A stretch of 64,000 nt of DNA from Cyclobacteriaceae bacterium (GTDB lineage Bacteria > Bacteroidota > Bacteroidia > Cytophagales > Cyclobacteriaceae): contig JAEUUA010000025.1 of assembly GCA_016787755.1 (NCBI GenBank), forward strand, positions 124,001 through 188,000. The letters run 5' to 3'. The position numbers and the translations under genes are program-made. Shown here piece after piece: positions 27,701-36,090 of this stretch. Under the pieces are notes generated by a model. The model ran no database searches. It had not been told where the DNA came from and saw only the letters and a program-made list of their open reading frames with translations. Numbering within the stretch: position 1 is the stretch's first letter; each line of letters begins with the position of its first letter.

Positions 27701-28277
27701 AGCGTATACCGAAATTAAGGAGCGCAATGATTTTATTATTGCCCAAAAAGATGACTTGTTAAAGGCAAAAGCAACACTCTTTAATACCATTAACGAAATT
27801 GAAGCAGTTGCCAGCGAAACATTCATGGTGGCCTTCACTCAAATTAAAGAACATTTTATTTCTGTGTTCCGATCACTATTCAGTGAAGGGGATGATTGCG
27901 ATCTTAAATTGGCAGATCCAACCAAACCATTGGATTCTGAAATTGATATTATTGCAAAACCAAAAGGCAAGCGTCCATTGACTATCAATCAACTATCAGG
28001 GGGTGAAAAAACACTTACTGCAACGGCTTTGCTTTTCTCCATGTATTTATTGAAGCCGGCCCCGTTCTGTATTTTCGATGAGGTAGATGCTCCGTTAGAT
28101 GATGCGAACATTGACAAGTTCAATAACATCATTCGTACGTTCAGCAAAGATTCACAGTTTGTTATTGTTACGCACAACAAGCGCACGATGACCACCACCG
28201 ATGTGATCTATGGCATTACCATGGTGGAGAAGGGAATCTCAAGAGTTGTGCCTGTTGACTTACGTGAGCTAGCTTAA
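24738..28277 (+). CDS. smc: Chromosome segregation ATPase SMC
   Basis: A complete 1179-residue SMC, the condensin ATPase that organises and segregates the chromosome. The N-terminal head has GPNGCGKSN (Walker A, about residue 32) and ends in the SNSYAIIELGMVDDILNDRD region. Long coiled coils flank a hinge at about 510-680. The C-terminal head has LSGGEKTLTA (signature, about residue 1084) and FCIFDEVDAPLDD (Walker B), then a D-loop and VTHNKRTM. The start at 24738 fits the family N-terminus MQLSKLEIKGFKSF; an upstream in-frame start would add 31 unrelated residues. Its partners ScpA and ScpB are not in the window. A clean terminator follows. Confidence 0.98.
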   Translation: MQLSKLEIKGFKSFADKIVINFDEGITGIVGPNGCGKSNVVDAIRWVLGEQKTSALRSEKMENIIFNGTSQRSPQQMAEVSLTINNTKNILPTEYSQITITRRLYRSGESEYLLNGVTCRLKDITNLFLDTGVASNSYAIIELGMVDDILNDRDNSRRMLFEEAAGISKFKKRKKETLRKLEDTDADLERVEDLLFEIEKNMKSLEKQAKQTEQYYKIKEDYKEKSIQLAKVVVNKQKETFATVQKQVESESDRKTQLAASVAEKEALIEKSKADLLLKEKTLSARQKSINDFVAQIRQYESEKQIKNERLRFLNDRVTNLKEQIEQDKKSNERARFSIQSLETERDSASTALKEITDLVSSLKADYETQKATTYTLQGESDALRQVYRAKQEESFQLNKSLEIREIQISSFKQELERTTSDTSQQSASIAEFEKKTIILKEEIAEKNAYLDKLRKEEEDIRQRISSLEKTIEMIREEMTEAGRKLDARQNEYQLTKSLVENLEGFPEAIKFLRKNVGWTKNAPLLSDILSTSEEYRVAIENYLEPYLNYYIVEHEAEAYEAINILSDASKGKANFFILDSFEKFSSSPLQMYPNAFPATQIIEFDPKYNKLMSYILDKVYVYEGDIKTIPADENTFITKSGKVTKRRFSLSGGSVGLFEGKKIGRAKNLEKLDKEIKELTRKVEDVRHSLIDKQRELERLRNNTLKQQIDEALNAIKLVNDEYISVSTKQEQFSTMLSSADLRKEDIIEKIETLNQELNDLRPKAEKARILLGEQDEKLKLITAELNVQSELLSEKSSLYNEQNIFFHQQENRVKSVEQEMRFKQESMEQSSVRIETNTEEQRKNEEEVRTIIETTQSNDEELIGMYAQKEDMEKGLGEAEKEYYSGRGEIDQFEKELRDIQHQRQNIDTLLMELQSQLNDSKMQLNSVKERLSVEFNIDLDTILGQPTPEEAEQLRIFDEEKLRADVTKIREKLDNMGPINPMAMEAYTEIKERNDFIIAQKDDLLKAKATLFNTINEIEAVASETFMVAFTQIKEHFISVFRSLFSEGDDCDLKLADPTKPLDSEIDIIAKPKGKRPLTINQLSGGEKTLTATALLFSMYLLKPAPFCIFDEVDAPLDDANIDKFNNIIRTFSKDSQFVIVTHNKRTMTTTDVIYGITMVEKGISRVVPVDLRELA

Positions 28278-28303
28278 CTAGAAGCTAAAGATTTTGATAT
28301 CAT

Positions 28304-28335
28304 AAGAGCCAGAAAACTGGCTCTTTTTTATTTCA
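28304..28335 (+). terminator. Rho-independent terminator after smc
   Basis: AAGAGCCAG and CTGGCTCTT form a perfect 9-bp stem around an AAAA loop, followed by TTTTTA. It lies 27 bases after the smc stop. Confidence 0.93.
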
Positions 28336-28500
28336 AAGACTGCTCAAGAAAAGAGGTTCTAAATCATTAGGGTACTTAGTTTACTTTTTGGAATGACTTC
28401 AAGTAGATTTCACAAAATTAACTGGGTTAGCCGGAATCAAACCTTGCCATGCTGCCCTATGTGCTATTACCGTTTCTGCAAAATAATGCAAAATTCAAGT

Positions 28501-29435
28501 CAGTAATTTATATTTACAATCAATCATAATATTTATCATCTACTACCGGTATGACAGCTTCAACAGAAAATAAGAAACCTTATGTAAATCCTATTTTACT
28601 GGGTTTGACTTACATTATTTTGATAGCCTCAATCCTTTCGGCTCTTACGGCTCTTGTTCACTCATGGAGTTCAGAAAAAGAAACGGATAATCCTGCTAAT
28701 ACTACCAAGTTACTTCTATTTATCATAGTCGGAATAGGTGCATATTCTTTTAAAACAAGTCTCACAAAAAAACACGATGAGTGGGATTATCGACAAACCA
28801 TTAAAATTATTGAAGAAAAAGAGTTATGCATTGATGACCAATTTATATTTAGCCGTATTTATACGAATACCGACAACCCGGAGACCTATTTATTTTATTA
28901 CATTATAAGCAATGGCACTTTATATCAAGTGCATCCAAATGAAGATGAAAAATACAGAAAGGATTATCTTGGAGTTGGTTCATCAATACAAGCCAAAATA
29001 ATTAATGAAGATGATCAACTGAAAATATTCACCTACACCCTTTTAAACAAAGTTGCTCAAACAAGACACCTAAATAATAACTACGAAGTAGAAATAATTA
29101 CCGAAAAATACTTTGGTAATCTACCTTACAGTACAAAAAGCCAATTCACTACTGACTTTCCAAATTTAAAAACTGACCTATCGTCAAAGCAAAGAATCGC
29201 GCAAACATTTCATATTGAGTTTGATGGTGCAAGGCTATACAATGTAAAAGAAGAAAACAGAGATATTTTTTCGATACGTATAAACCATCGCTTCATTCGA
29301 GTAAGCATGGAATATTTTCTTCAATGCAAAATCGGAGACATTGCAAACTTAACACAGTACAATACCAAAAGTATTTCTTAAATCAAAAAGAAGAATTCTG
29401 ATTCTAATAGAATTCATTAACAATTAAGACTTAAT
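28501..29435 (+). repeat. Tandem duplication, unit 1 (gene plus both flanks)
   Basis: The unit begins with CAGTAATTTATATTTACAA 50 bases before the start codon and continues past the stop to AATTCTGATTCTAATAGAA and a final CTTAAT. Unit 2 at 29513-30453 repeats all three parts in the same order and spacing. Confidence 0.75.
28551..29381 (+). CDS. Unknown membrane protein, duplicated copy 1
   Basis: A 276-residue unknown. Two hydrophobic segments lie near the N-terminus (about residues 13-36, LLGLTYIILIASILSALTALV, and about 52-66, LLLFIIVGIGAYSF). A soluble domain of about 200 residues follows with short beta-prone blocks such as DDQFIFSRIYTN, ISNGTLYQVHPNEDEKY and IHFEFDGA-like segments. It aligns end to end with the next gene, and the upstream and downstream flanks align too. 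No family is recognised; the fold of the soluble part looks like a small sensory or binding domain, which is only an impression. The first copy lacks the overlap with a neighbouring gene that the second has. Confidence 0.65.
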   Translation: MTASTENKKPYVNPILLGLTYIILIASILSALTALVHSWSSEKETDNPANTTKLLLFIIVGIGAYSFKTSLTKKHDEWDYRQTIKIIEEKELCIDDQFIFSRIYTNTDNPETYLFYYIISNGTLYQVHPNEDEKYRKDYLGVGSSIQAKIINEDDQLKIFTYTLLNKVAQTRHLNNNYEVEIITEKYFGNLPYSTKSQFTTDFPNLKTDLSSKQRIAQTFHIEFDGARLYNVKEENRDIFSIRINHRFIRVSMEYFLQCKIGDIANLTQYNTKSIS

Positions 29436-29512
29436 CCAGCCGAATCTACGCTTGAAGGCCGCACTTATGTAGAGATAATTACCAAATCAGTTCAACAATC
29501 CAAAAATCAAAT

Positions 29513-30453
29513 CAGTAATCTATATTTACGATCAATCGAAAATAGTACACGTTTATCTCCAATATGACAGACACAACAAAAAATAAGAAACCATATGTCA
29601 ATCCCAGTTTAGAGCGCTTGACTAATATTATTATAATAGCCTCCATTCTTACCATTTTTATAATTATAGTTCTCTCATGGACTTCAGAAAAACACTTGGA
29701 AAGCTTAACCAATTTTGGGATAATGATTTTAGCTATTATAGTTGGCGCAGTCGCATATAATTTCAAAAACAACCTCACCAAAAAACGTAATGAATGGGAG
29801 TACAAACAAACCATTAAAATCATTGAAGGAAAGGAGTTGCGATTAGATGATCGCTTTATGTTTACCCGGGTTTATAGAAATGCCGACACTCTAGAAACCT
29901 ATTTATATCATTACCTAATTAGCAATGGAACTTTATATCAAGTTAACTCATACGAAGATGAAAAATACGATAAGGATTATCTGGGGATTGGATCAGTAAT
30001 AAAAGCTAAAATAATTGAAGAAGATGAGCAACTGAAAATTATCGAATACACTGCTGTGAATAAAGTCCCGCAAGTCTTCCGACCAAATAATCATTACAAA
30101 GCAACTGGAATTATTTCTGAAAAATATTTTGGGTACTCGCCTAATGGCATAAAAGATCAAACTACAGCGGACTTTCCAAACATGATTGTTGATCCAAGAT
30201 TTAAGCTAGAAATGGCACAAACAATTCACCTAAAATTTGATGGAGTTGGTCTTTACAGCATGAAAAAAGGAGACAAAGACAAATTTTTTTTAAGAATAAA
30301 CCGTTACTTCGAACAGGTTAGCATGGAAGACTTTCTTCAACACAAAATCGGAGATATCATAACCTTTACAAGAAACGAAACAACAGGTATTTCTTCTATA
30401 ATAAGGTAAAAATTCTGATTCTAAATAGAAATTATTAAAAATTAAGGCTTAAT
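29513..30453 (+). repeat. Tandem duplication, unit 2 (gene plus both flanks)
   Basis: CAGTAATCTATATTTACGA starts 51 bases before the start codon, and AATTCTGATTCTAAATAGAA..GGCTTAAT follows the stop. The last bases of this unit are the end of the convergent oxidoreductase gene (stop at 30442-30444), so a fragment of that gene end was copied into unit 1. Confidence 0.75.
29564..30409 (+). CDS. Unknown membrane protein, duplicated copy 2
   Basis: A 281-residue paralogue of the previous gene with the same two N-terminal membrane segments (about residues 15-40 and 50-66) and the same soluble domain. Shared blocks include TNKKPYVNPSL-type starts, KKRNEWEYKQTIKIIEGKEL, YLISNGTLYQV and KYFGYSP. Differences are scattered, so both copies appear to be under constraint. 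Function unknown. It ends 32 bases before the convergent Gfo/Idh gene. Confidence 0.65.
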   Translation: MTDTTKNKKPYVNPSLERLTNIIIIASILTIFIIIVLSWTSEKHLESLTNFGIMILAIIVGAVAYNFKNNLTKKRNEWEYKQTIKIIEGKELRLDDRFMFTRVYRNADTLETYLYHYLISNGTLYQVNSYEDEKYDKDYLGIGSVIKAKIIEEDEQLKIIEYTAVNKVPQVFRPNNHYKATGIISEKYFGYSPNGIKDQTTADFPNMIVDPRFKLEMAQTIHLKFDGVGLYSMKKGDKDKFFLRINRYFEQVSMEDFLQHKIGDIITFTRNETTGISSIIR

Positions 30454-31494
30454 AGATTTCTTTTGACGATTACTCTCATAGGCAGCCTCAATAAGTTTAA
30501 TCACATCTCGTGCTTCTTCCGGTTTTACAGCAGCAGGTTTTCCTTCCCGAATTACTTCATAAAGATTTCTATAAAACATGCTGTAATCACCAGGAATGGT
30601 TTCAATGGTTGCTTCCACATGAAGTCCATCAATGGTTGTGTTTAATTTTCCCCATGCTTCGCGCGCATGAGTTCCCCACCCGGCACTGCCTGGAATTTTC
30701 TTATCCTTCAAAGCTTGTTCTTGTGGATCAACACCCGGGTTGCCAATAAATGAACCTTCGGTTCCGTGGACAATGTATCGCGGCCCTTGTTCGCGCACCA
30801 GGTAACTCGACTTTACTATTACAAGTAGTTCATCGTACTGAAGTCGCAAATCATAATAATCATCTACCTTTCCACCGGGTCGTTGAATGCCCACACGGGC
30901 ATCAATTTTCTTAGGCATCCCAAATAAAACCAGAATCTGATCAAGCATATGCGAACCCAGGTTGTACAAAATACCGGTTCCTACTCCTGCCTCTTCTTTC
31001 CAGGTATTGGCTTCAATATAATTACGGAACCGATCATAGTGTGCTTCTAATTCAACTACCTTGCCCACCCACTTATTCGCCAACACTTTTTGTAACGTAA
31101 GAAAGTCACCGTCCCAACGTCTGCTTTGAAATACGGTTAATGTTTTCTTTTGTTTTTCGGCTAATGCAATTAATTCATCTGCTTCTTTAACCGTAACAGT
31201 GAACGGCTTTTCAACCACCACATGTTTGCCTGCTAACAACGCTTGGGTAGTAAATGGAAAATGAGATTCGTTTGGAGTGTTGACAACAATTAGTTCAATG
31301 GCAGGATCGTTGATCGCCTCATCCACAGACTTAACTACTTTGCATGAAGGATAATGTTTATCAGCAGTTTTCGTACTTCGTTGAACGATCGTTGATAGTG
31401 CAAAGCCCGGATTGGCATGAATCAATGGGCCATGAAATACTTCACCTGACATTCCATAGGATAGCAAGGCTGTTTGAATAGGTTTTATCTGCAT
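30442..31494 (-). CDS. Cytoplasmic Gfo/Idh/MocA family oxidoreductase
   Basis: A 350-residue NAD(P)-dependent oxidoreductase without a signal peptide. The Rossmann start is LLSYGMSGEVFHGPLI, the YvaA/scyllo-inositol dehydrogenase-like form in which a Phe-His follows the glycines, and the EKP motif is VVEKPFTV at about residue 94. The C-terminal beta domain has GTGILYNLGSHMLDQIL and later GTEGSF. Relatives oxidise inositols, sugars or similar polyols. It differs clearly from the two Tat-exported relatives at 1.5-4.4 kb. Its 3' end overlaps the duplicated flank of the neighbouring unit. Confidence 0.9.
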   Translation of the reverse strand: MQIKPIQTALLSYGMSGEVFHGPLIHANPGFALSTIVQRSTKTADKHYPSCKVVKSVDEAINDPAIELIVVNTPNESHFPFTTQALLAGKHVVVEKPFTVTVKEADELIALAEKQKKTLTVFQSRRWDGDFLTLQKVLANKWVGKVVELEAHYDRFRNYIEANTWKEEAGVGTGILYNLGSHMLDQILVLFGMPKKIDARVGIQRPGGKVDDYYDLRLQYDELLVIVKSSYLVREQGPRYIVHGTEGSFIGNPGVDPQEQALKDKKIPGSAGWGTHAREAWGKLNTTIDGLHVEATIETIPGDYSMFYRNLYEVIREGKPAAVKPEEARDVIKLIEAAYESNRQKKSIKP

Positions 31495-31513
31495 GCGATT
31501 GGAAGAAAAAGTT

Positions 31514-31669
31514 CTATTGCCACTTAGTTAGTAAGGTATAGCCTTGAAGTTTGTTATTCTTATACGACTCAGTCTTAACTACGGCTACCTTTGGTGCAAT
31601 CCATTCAAACGTTGAAAAATTAGCCGTCATACCCATCTCAATTTGGTTGTAAGGATCAAAAATAATTAT
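31514..31669 (-). pseudogene. Degraded 3' end of a TapB/DUF3108-like gene
   Basis: On the minus strand a frame of about 52 codons is open from just after an in-frame TGA to a TAG at 31514. It reads like a real C-terminus: FDPYNQIEMGMTANFSTFEW, a segment with APKVAVVKTESY, and KLQGYTLLTKW. The ending resembles the last strands of TapB/DUF3108-type secreted proteins, which commonly finish with APGVGMVKxE-type and YTELTx-type strands. There is no start codon or upstream body, and the gene before it (CotH) stops just upstream, so this is a truncated remnant. Family assignment is tentative; the coding nature is the stronger claim. Confidence 0.5.
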
Positions 31670-31688
31670 TCAAGAGTAAAATACCTGA

Positions 31689-33347
31689 TCATATTTTCAC
31701 CACCTTCCCGGTAACCGATGTCGAGTTCCCTATGCTTGCTCTGAAATAATAGACACCTGCTGAAAATTCTTCCGTTCGAATGTTGACTTGATAAGTCCCC
31801 GGATGAATCCTGTTTTCATCCGCTTTCATAATCGGCTTACCCATGACATCAAATAATTCTACCGTAAACCTTCCGGGGTTTGTTAATGTATATTCAAATG
31901 TAAAGCGTTTTTCAAAAGGATTAGGAAAGGCTGATAGGGTAAAATCAGAGAGACTTTTGTCAGTACCCGTGATAAGTTGAGGCATGTTGTCATCCATCCA
32001 ATTTAATCGGCTGGTCACCCACGTCTTTAACCAGTTCACTTCATCCTGAAAGGAAGAGCCTACATAATAATTTGGCCAAACATAGGTACTTAAAACAGGC
32101 CAGCGTTGAAAATTTCTTTGCTGTGCTTCCGCATTTAATACGGTATAAACTGAATCGATGTAACTAATTATTTTGGAAGTTTGAAATCGATCCGATCTCA
32201 ACTCAGCCCAACGTGCCGCCATCTTGTTTCTATACGCTCCGTCCTGATTCAGTCGATTCCACCAAAAGGGAATAAGCCAAAAATCCTGAGGGCATATTGT
32301 GTTAAAGTTGGTTACCCATCCTTCAGGATTTCCTTGCGTGCAATAATTCGCATTCCCGAAGCCCAGGTTAAAATCCCAGATAGGACCCATATGTAATTTT
32401 CCGCCATCCGAATCTTTTGGCTTATATAGATAGGTACTCAACCGATAGCCATCTACATTTTTACTGATCTCATTGGCAATAAAAAAATCAATGAAGGAAT
32501 TTACATCGATGTAACGCGTGTATCCTTGAACGGGATCGTCAAAGGTGGTGCTGATCAGCGCTCCTTCAAAATTAGCCATGAAATCTTTGATGTAGGTCTT
32601 CTGTTGACTTACGATGTCTGCCGCCTTTGGATAATCATATTGAAAAAAGATAGTTTGCGCTCCGCTTCTATTAGGAGGTGTAAATTCCGAGGTCCAACCT
32701 CCATTTCCGCTTCCCGACTCTTTATCAATTTTTATAATGTAACCACCGGTGAGGTTATCACCTGAAATTTCGTCAGCATTAAGTTTATTTATATCGACCC
32801 GATTTTTATCGCGTTTTATTTTTTCAATCAACACATAAATACCCTGATACTGCCCATTTAACACAACTTCGCAAAAGCGAGTACGTGGTGCGTACCATCC
32901 CAAATCGCGGCCAAGTTTGTAGGCAAGTACATCCCGCATTAAACTTTTGTCATTATAGGGTGCAAACAACACCCAATCTTCTTCTGCGGGCATTCCCAAA
33001 AGTGGTACGCTCATGCCAACTCCAGCAGCATCTCTCAATTCAATACCATATTGCTTTTTGGGAAAGCTTTGAGATGATGAACCGCGAATTTCAATTCCAA
33101 TTTTACCTTCATAATTATTGAACGGATCTGTGACATGGTTTCGAACACCTTCACCATTATCAATAATACCCATCGATGCGGTTATCTTAGGCTCATCAAC
33201 AATAGTTTGACCAGAAGTGTTAATAACAAGGATGGGTAGATTTGACGAGGTGAAAGAAGGTGACTGTGCATTGGAAATTTCAAAAACAAAAAGAAAGCAG
33301 AGGGATATTACTACCAACTTAATTTTACCTTGACCTGAACATTTCAT
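31689..33347 (-). CDS. Secreted CotH-kinase-like protein with type IX sorting tail
   Basis: A 552-residue protein with a signal peptide (about residues 10-27, ending SNAQ). The CotH kinase-like fold begins after a beta-domain holding GIEIRGSSSQSFPKKQYGIE. It continues with LFAPYNDKSLMRDVLAYKLG, FCEVVLNGQYQGIYVLIEKI and a Lys in the kinase-like N-lobe, and the DxE-type motif region reads GPIWDFNLGFGN. CotH proteins phosphorylate spore or surface proteins in other bacteria. The C-terminal about 80 residues (FTLSAFPNPFEKRFTFEY to the final TGKVVKI) are a type A Por/type IX sorting domain, so it is exported and surface-attached. Confidence 0.87.
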   Translation of the reverse strand: MKCSGQGKIKLVVISLCFLFVFEISNAQSPSFTSSNLPILVINTSGQTIVDEPKITASMGIIDNGEGVRNHVTDPFNNYEGKIGIEIRGSSSQSFPKKQYGIELRDAAGVGMSVPLLGMPAEEDWVLFAPYNDKSLMRDVLAYKLGRDLGWYAPRTRFCEVVLNGQYQGIYVLIEKIKRDKNRVDINKLNADEISGDNLTGGYIIKIDKESGSGNGGWTSEFTPPNRSGAQTIFFQYDYPKAADIVSQQKTYIKDFMANFEGALISTTFDDPVQGYTRYIDVNSFIDFFIANEISKNVDGYRLSTYLYKPKDSDGGKLHMGPIWDFNLGFGNANYCTQGNPEGWVTNFNTICPQDFWLIPFWWNRLNQDGAYRNKMAARWAELRSDRFQTSKIISYIDSVYTVLNAEAQQRNFQRWPVLSTYVWPNYYVGSSFQDEVNWLKTWVTSRLNWMDDNMPQLITGTDKSLSDFTLSAFPNPFEKRFTFEYTLTNPGRFTVELFDVMGKPIMKADENRIHPGTYQVNIRTEEFSAGVYYFRASIGNSTSVTGKVVKI

Positions 33348-33419
33348 GCTCTAAAGATCGGTAAAAGAGTTCTAATAATATGCCTCTGCCATAATTATCA
33401 AAGCTTTCTTCTTGAATTT

Positions 33420-33734
33420 CTACAACAAAAGAATAAGAAGTAAAATGATAATGATAATTGCACCTACTGAAATATAGACACCACCATTGTCTAAGGTTTT
33501 CATTTCCTTTTCAATAGAATTCACTTCTTTGCGGAGAGTCTTTCTTTCAGCTCTTGACATGGATTTAACATCCATTGCCTTTATTTCATGAAGCCTTGTC
33601 TCTAACTCAGTCACTCGAAGTGATGTTGATTCAGTAGTTACCCCTTTCAATTCAGGATCTGTAACTGCTGAGAATCCGGAGATTGATAGGAACATAAAAA
33701 ATGCAAATGCGGATAAAATTTGTTTGTGTTTCAT
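33420..33734 (-). CDS. Small exported protein with coiled coil and C-terminal membrane segment
   Basis: A 104-residue unknown. The likely start is the ATG at 33734 (MKHKQILSAFAFFMFLSISGFSA), a signal-like segment; an upstream start would add ten residues. The centre is a charged helix with heptad-like Leu spacing (RVTELETRLHEIKAM through KEVNSIEKEMKTL), and the C-terminus is a strong membrane segment, VGAIIIIILLLILLL. Similar short proteins are frequent in Bacteroidota and have no known role. It is divergent from the PQQ dehydrogenase gene, and a palindrome lies between the two. Confidence 0.68.
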   Translation of the reverse strand: MKHKQILSAFAFFMFLSISGFSAVTDPELKGVTTESTSLRVTELETRLHEIKAMDVKSMSRAERKTLRKEVNSIEKEMKTLDNGGVYISVGAIIIIILLLILLL

Positions 33735-33858
33735 AGTGTTTGGTTTTTGATTCTGTATATCCAATTCACAAACACGATGCCTTTAATAAGGAATCTATAA
33801 AGTGCTCAATTCAATTTATTTCAAGACTTAATTCTAACCTGGGCAAATTTTAGTAGAC

Positions 33859-33883
33859 TTAATTACCCAACTTGGGCAATTAA
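33859..33883. promoter_or_regulatory. 25-base palindrome between the 33420 and 33913 genes
   Basis: TTAATTACCCAA (33859-33870) is almost the exact complement of TTGGGCAATTAA (33872-33883), 11 of 12 pairs, around a central C. It lies 30 bases before the start of the dehydrogenase gene, between two divergent genes, so it could be an operator for either. No T-run follows, so it is unlikely to be a terminator. Confidence 0.4.
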
Positions 33884-33912
33884 GTTCCCTGACAAAGGGC
33901 TACTTTTAAGGT

Positions 33913-36090
33913 ATGAAAAAAGAAACACCCATTCTGTCGATGCTTCTTATAGCCTCCTGGATTATTACTTCTTGCACTGGTCCTACTAAAAAATATACGG
34001 GTTGGCCAGTTTATAACGGGGGAAAAGAGGGATTAAAATATTCTTCGCTTACACAGATTAATACTACGAATGTAACCCAATTGGGGGTTGCATGGACCTA
34101 TCACACTGGTGATGCAGATACGCTTCATCACTCTCAAATTCAATGCAATCCTATCATGATTGATGGTGTGCTGTATGGAGTGGGGCCTCAAATGAAATTA
34201 TTCGCAATAGATGCCGCAACCGGTATTCATAAATGGACGTTTGACGTAAATGCTAACACAGAATTTGATTCCAACCGATCGGCTTTTCACAACATGATTA
34301 ACAGTCGTGGAGTTGCCTATTGGAGCGATGGAAAAGAGGACAAGCGTATATTCTTTACTGCAGGATCTAATACGTTCGCAATTGATGCTGCAACCGGAAA
34401 ACCCATTTCGTCTTTTGGTGATAACGGCTCCATTGATTTACATGAAAATCTGGGACGCGATGTGAGTACCCTATTTGTCGTCAATAGTTCCCCAGGTATA
34501 GTGTATAACAACTTGCTAATACTTGGCACCCGAGTGGATGAAGAACCTCCATCGGCCCCCGGACATATTCGCGCTTATGATGTGGTTAGCGGAAAACTAC
34601 AATGGATCTTTCATACAATTCCTCAACCTGGGGAAGACGGTTATGAAACCTGGGAGAACAAAGAAGCCTGGAAGCATATCGGTGGTGCCAACACGTGGAG
34701 TGGATTTTCTTTGGATGAAGAACGAGGAATTTTATTTGCCCCAACCGGTTCTGCTGCTTATGATTTTTATGGAGGCAAACGGAAAGGCGCCAATCTATAT
34801 GCTAATTGCTTACTGGCTTTAGATGCTGCCACCGGAAAACGTATCTGGCATTTCCAATTTATGCATCACGACTTGTGGGACAAGGATCTCCCTACCCCAC
34901 CTGCATTAATTACCGTAACGCGTAATGGAAAAAAAATTGATGCGGTTGCCCAGACTACCAAGAATGGAATGGTATATACCTTCGAGCGTGAAACCGGAAA
35001 ACCGATTTTTGATATTGAAGAAATAAAGGTACCCACCGAAACTGATCTTGACGGTGAACGTGTTTGGCCAACACAACCTATACCGGTTTTACCAAAACCA
35101 TTTGTACGACAAACGCTTACTGAGAATGATATTAATCCTTATCTGGATTCAAGCGAACAAGTAGAGGTAAAAGAGAAAATGAAAGGGTATCGGTATGGGA
35201 ACATGTTTCTGCCACCAGGCAAAGTTCCTTCCCTTATTTTTCCTGGGTATGATGGCGGTGCCGAATGGGGTGGCTCGGCCTTCGATCCACAAACAGAGAT
35301 TCTCTACGTGAATGCGAATGAGATGGCATGGGTAATGAAGATGAATGAAAACAAGAAACCCGTTCTAAAAAAAGAAACCTGGTTAGAGGCTGGGCTACGA
35401 TTATATAACCAAAATTGTTTGGCTTGCCATGGTGCCGATCGAAAAGGAACCGGAAACAACCCTACGTTGATCAACATACATGCTAAATACAAATCACAAG
35501 AGCTTGTTGAATTATTTAACAGCGGACGAAGAATGATGCCTGCCTTTAAGCATCTTGGTGAGGAAGAAAAGAATGCGCTTGCCTCATTGATCCTTGCTCT
35601 AAAATCAGATCTGAAAAAGGATTTTAAAGCCCCGACAAAACCGTTCGATTCTGTAAACCATGTGCCCTATAAAATGGCCGGATACAATAAATTTTTAAGT
35701 AACGAAGGTTATCCTGCTATTAGCCCACCCTGGGGAACATTGAATGCGATTAACATGGGCACCGGAGAACTTGTTTGGAAAACAACGTTAGGTGAATATC
35801 CACAATTAAAAGCTCGAGGAATTCCACCTACAGGAACAGAAAACTATGGCGGACCGGTAGTAACTGCGGGTGGCCTTGTGTTTATTGCGGCTACGAGTGA
35901 CAACAAATTTCGAGCCTTTGAAAAGGCAACCGGAAAATTACTTTGGGAGTACACGCTACCTGCATCGGGTTTTGCATCACCGGCTATTTATGAATGGGAA
36001 GGAAAGCAATATGTGGTCATTGCGTGTGGAGGTGGAAAATTAAATACAAAGAGTGGGGATGCTTACCTGGCTTTTGCACTGCCTGATTGA
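33913..36090 (+). CDS. PQQ-dependent dehydrogenase with cytochrome c domain (lipoprotein)
   Basis: A 725-residue quinoprotein that likely oxidises an alcohol or sugar in the periplasm and passes electrons through its own heme. It begins with a lipobox (LLIASWIITSC, Cys21). The beta-propeller has repeats of the DAATGKxxW type, for example LFAIDAATGIHKW and LALDAATGKRIWHFQ, forming the eight-bladed PQQ dehydrogenase fold. A cytochrome c domain is inserted late in the chain: CLACH at about 502-506 and a Met-rich distal ligand region RRMMPAF at about 540. The final blades are YGGPVVTAGGLVFIAATSDN and VIACGGGKL. PQQ would have to be made or imported; no pqq genes are in the window. Confidence 0.9.
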   Translation: MKKETPILSMLLIASWIITSCTGPTKKYTGWPVYNGGKEGLKYSSLTQINTTNVTQLGVAWTYHTGDADTLHHSQIQCNPIMIDGVLYGVGPQMKLFAIDAATGIHKWTFDVNANTEFDSNRSAFHNMINSRGVAYWSDGKEDKRIFFTAGSNTFAIDAATGKPISSFGDNGSIDLHENLGRDVSTLFVVNSSPGIVYNNLLILGTRVDEEPPSAPGHIRAYDVVSGKLQWIFHTIPQPGEDGYETWENKEAWKHIGGANTWSGFSLDEERGILFAPTGSAAYDFYGGKRKGANLYANCLLALDAATGKRIWHFQFMHHDLWDKDLPTPPALITVTRNGKKIDAVAQTTKNGMVYTFERETGKPIFDIEEIKVPTETDLDGERVWPTQPIPVLPKPFVRQTLTENDINPYLDSSEQVEVKEKMKGYRYGNMFLPPGKVPSLIFPGYDGGAEWGGSAFDPQTEILYVNANEMAWVMKMNENKKPVLKKETWLEAGLRLYNQNCLACHGADRKGTGNNPTLINIHAKYKSQELVELFNSGRRMMPAFKHLGEEEKNALASLILALKSDLKKDFKAPTKPFDSVNHVPYKMAGYNKFLSNEGYPAISPPWGTLNAINMGTGELVWKTTLGEYPQLKARGIPPTGTENYGGPVVTAGGLVFIAATSDNKFRAFEKATGKLLWEYTLPASGFASPAIYEWEGKQYVVIACGGGKLNTKSGDAYLAFALPD

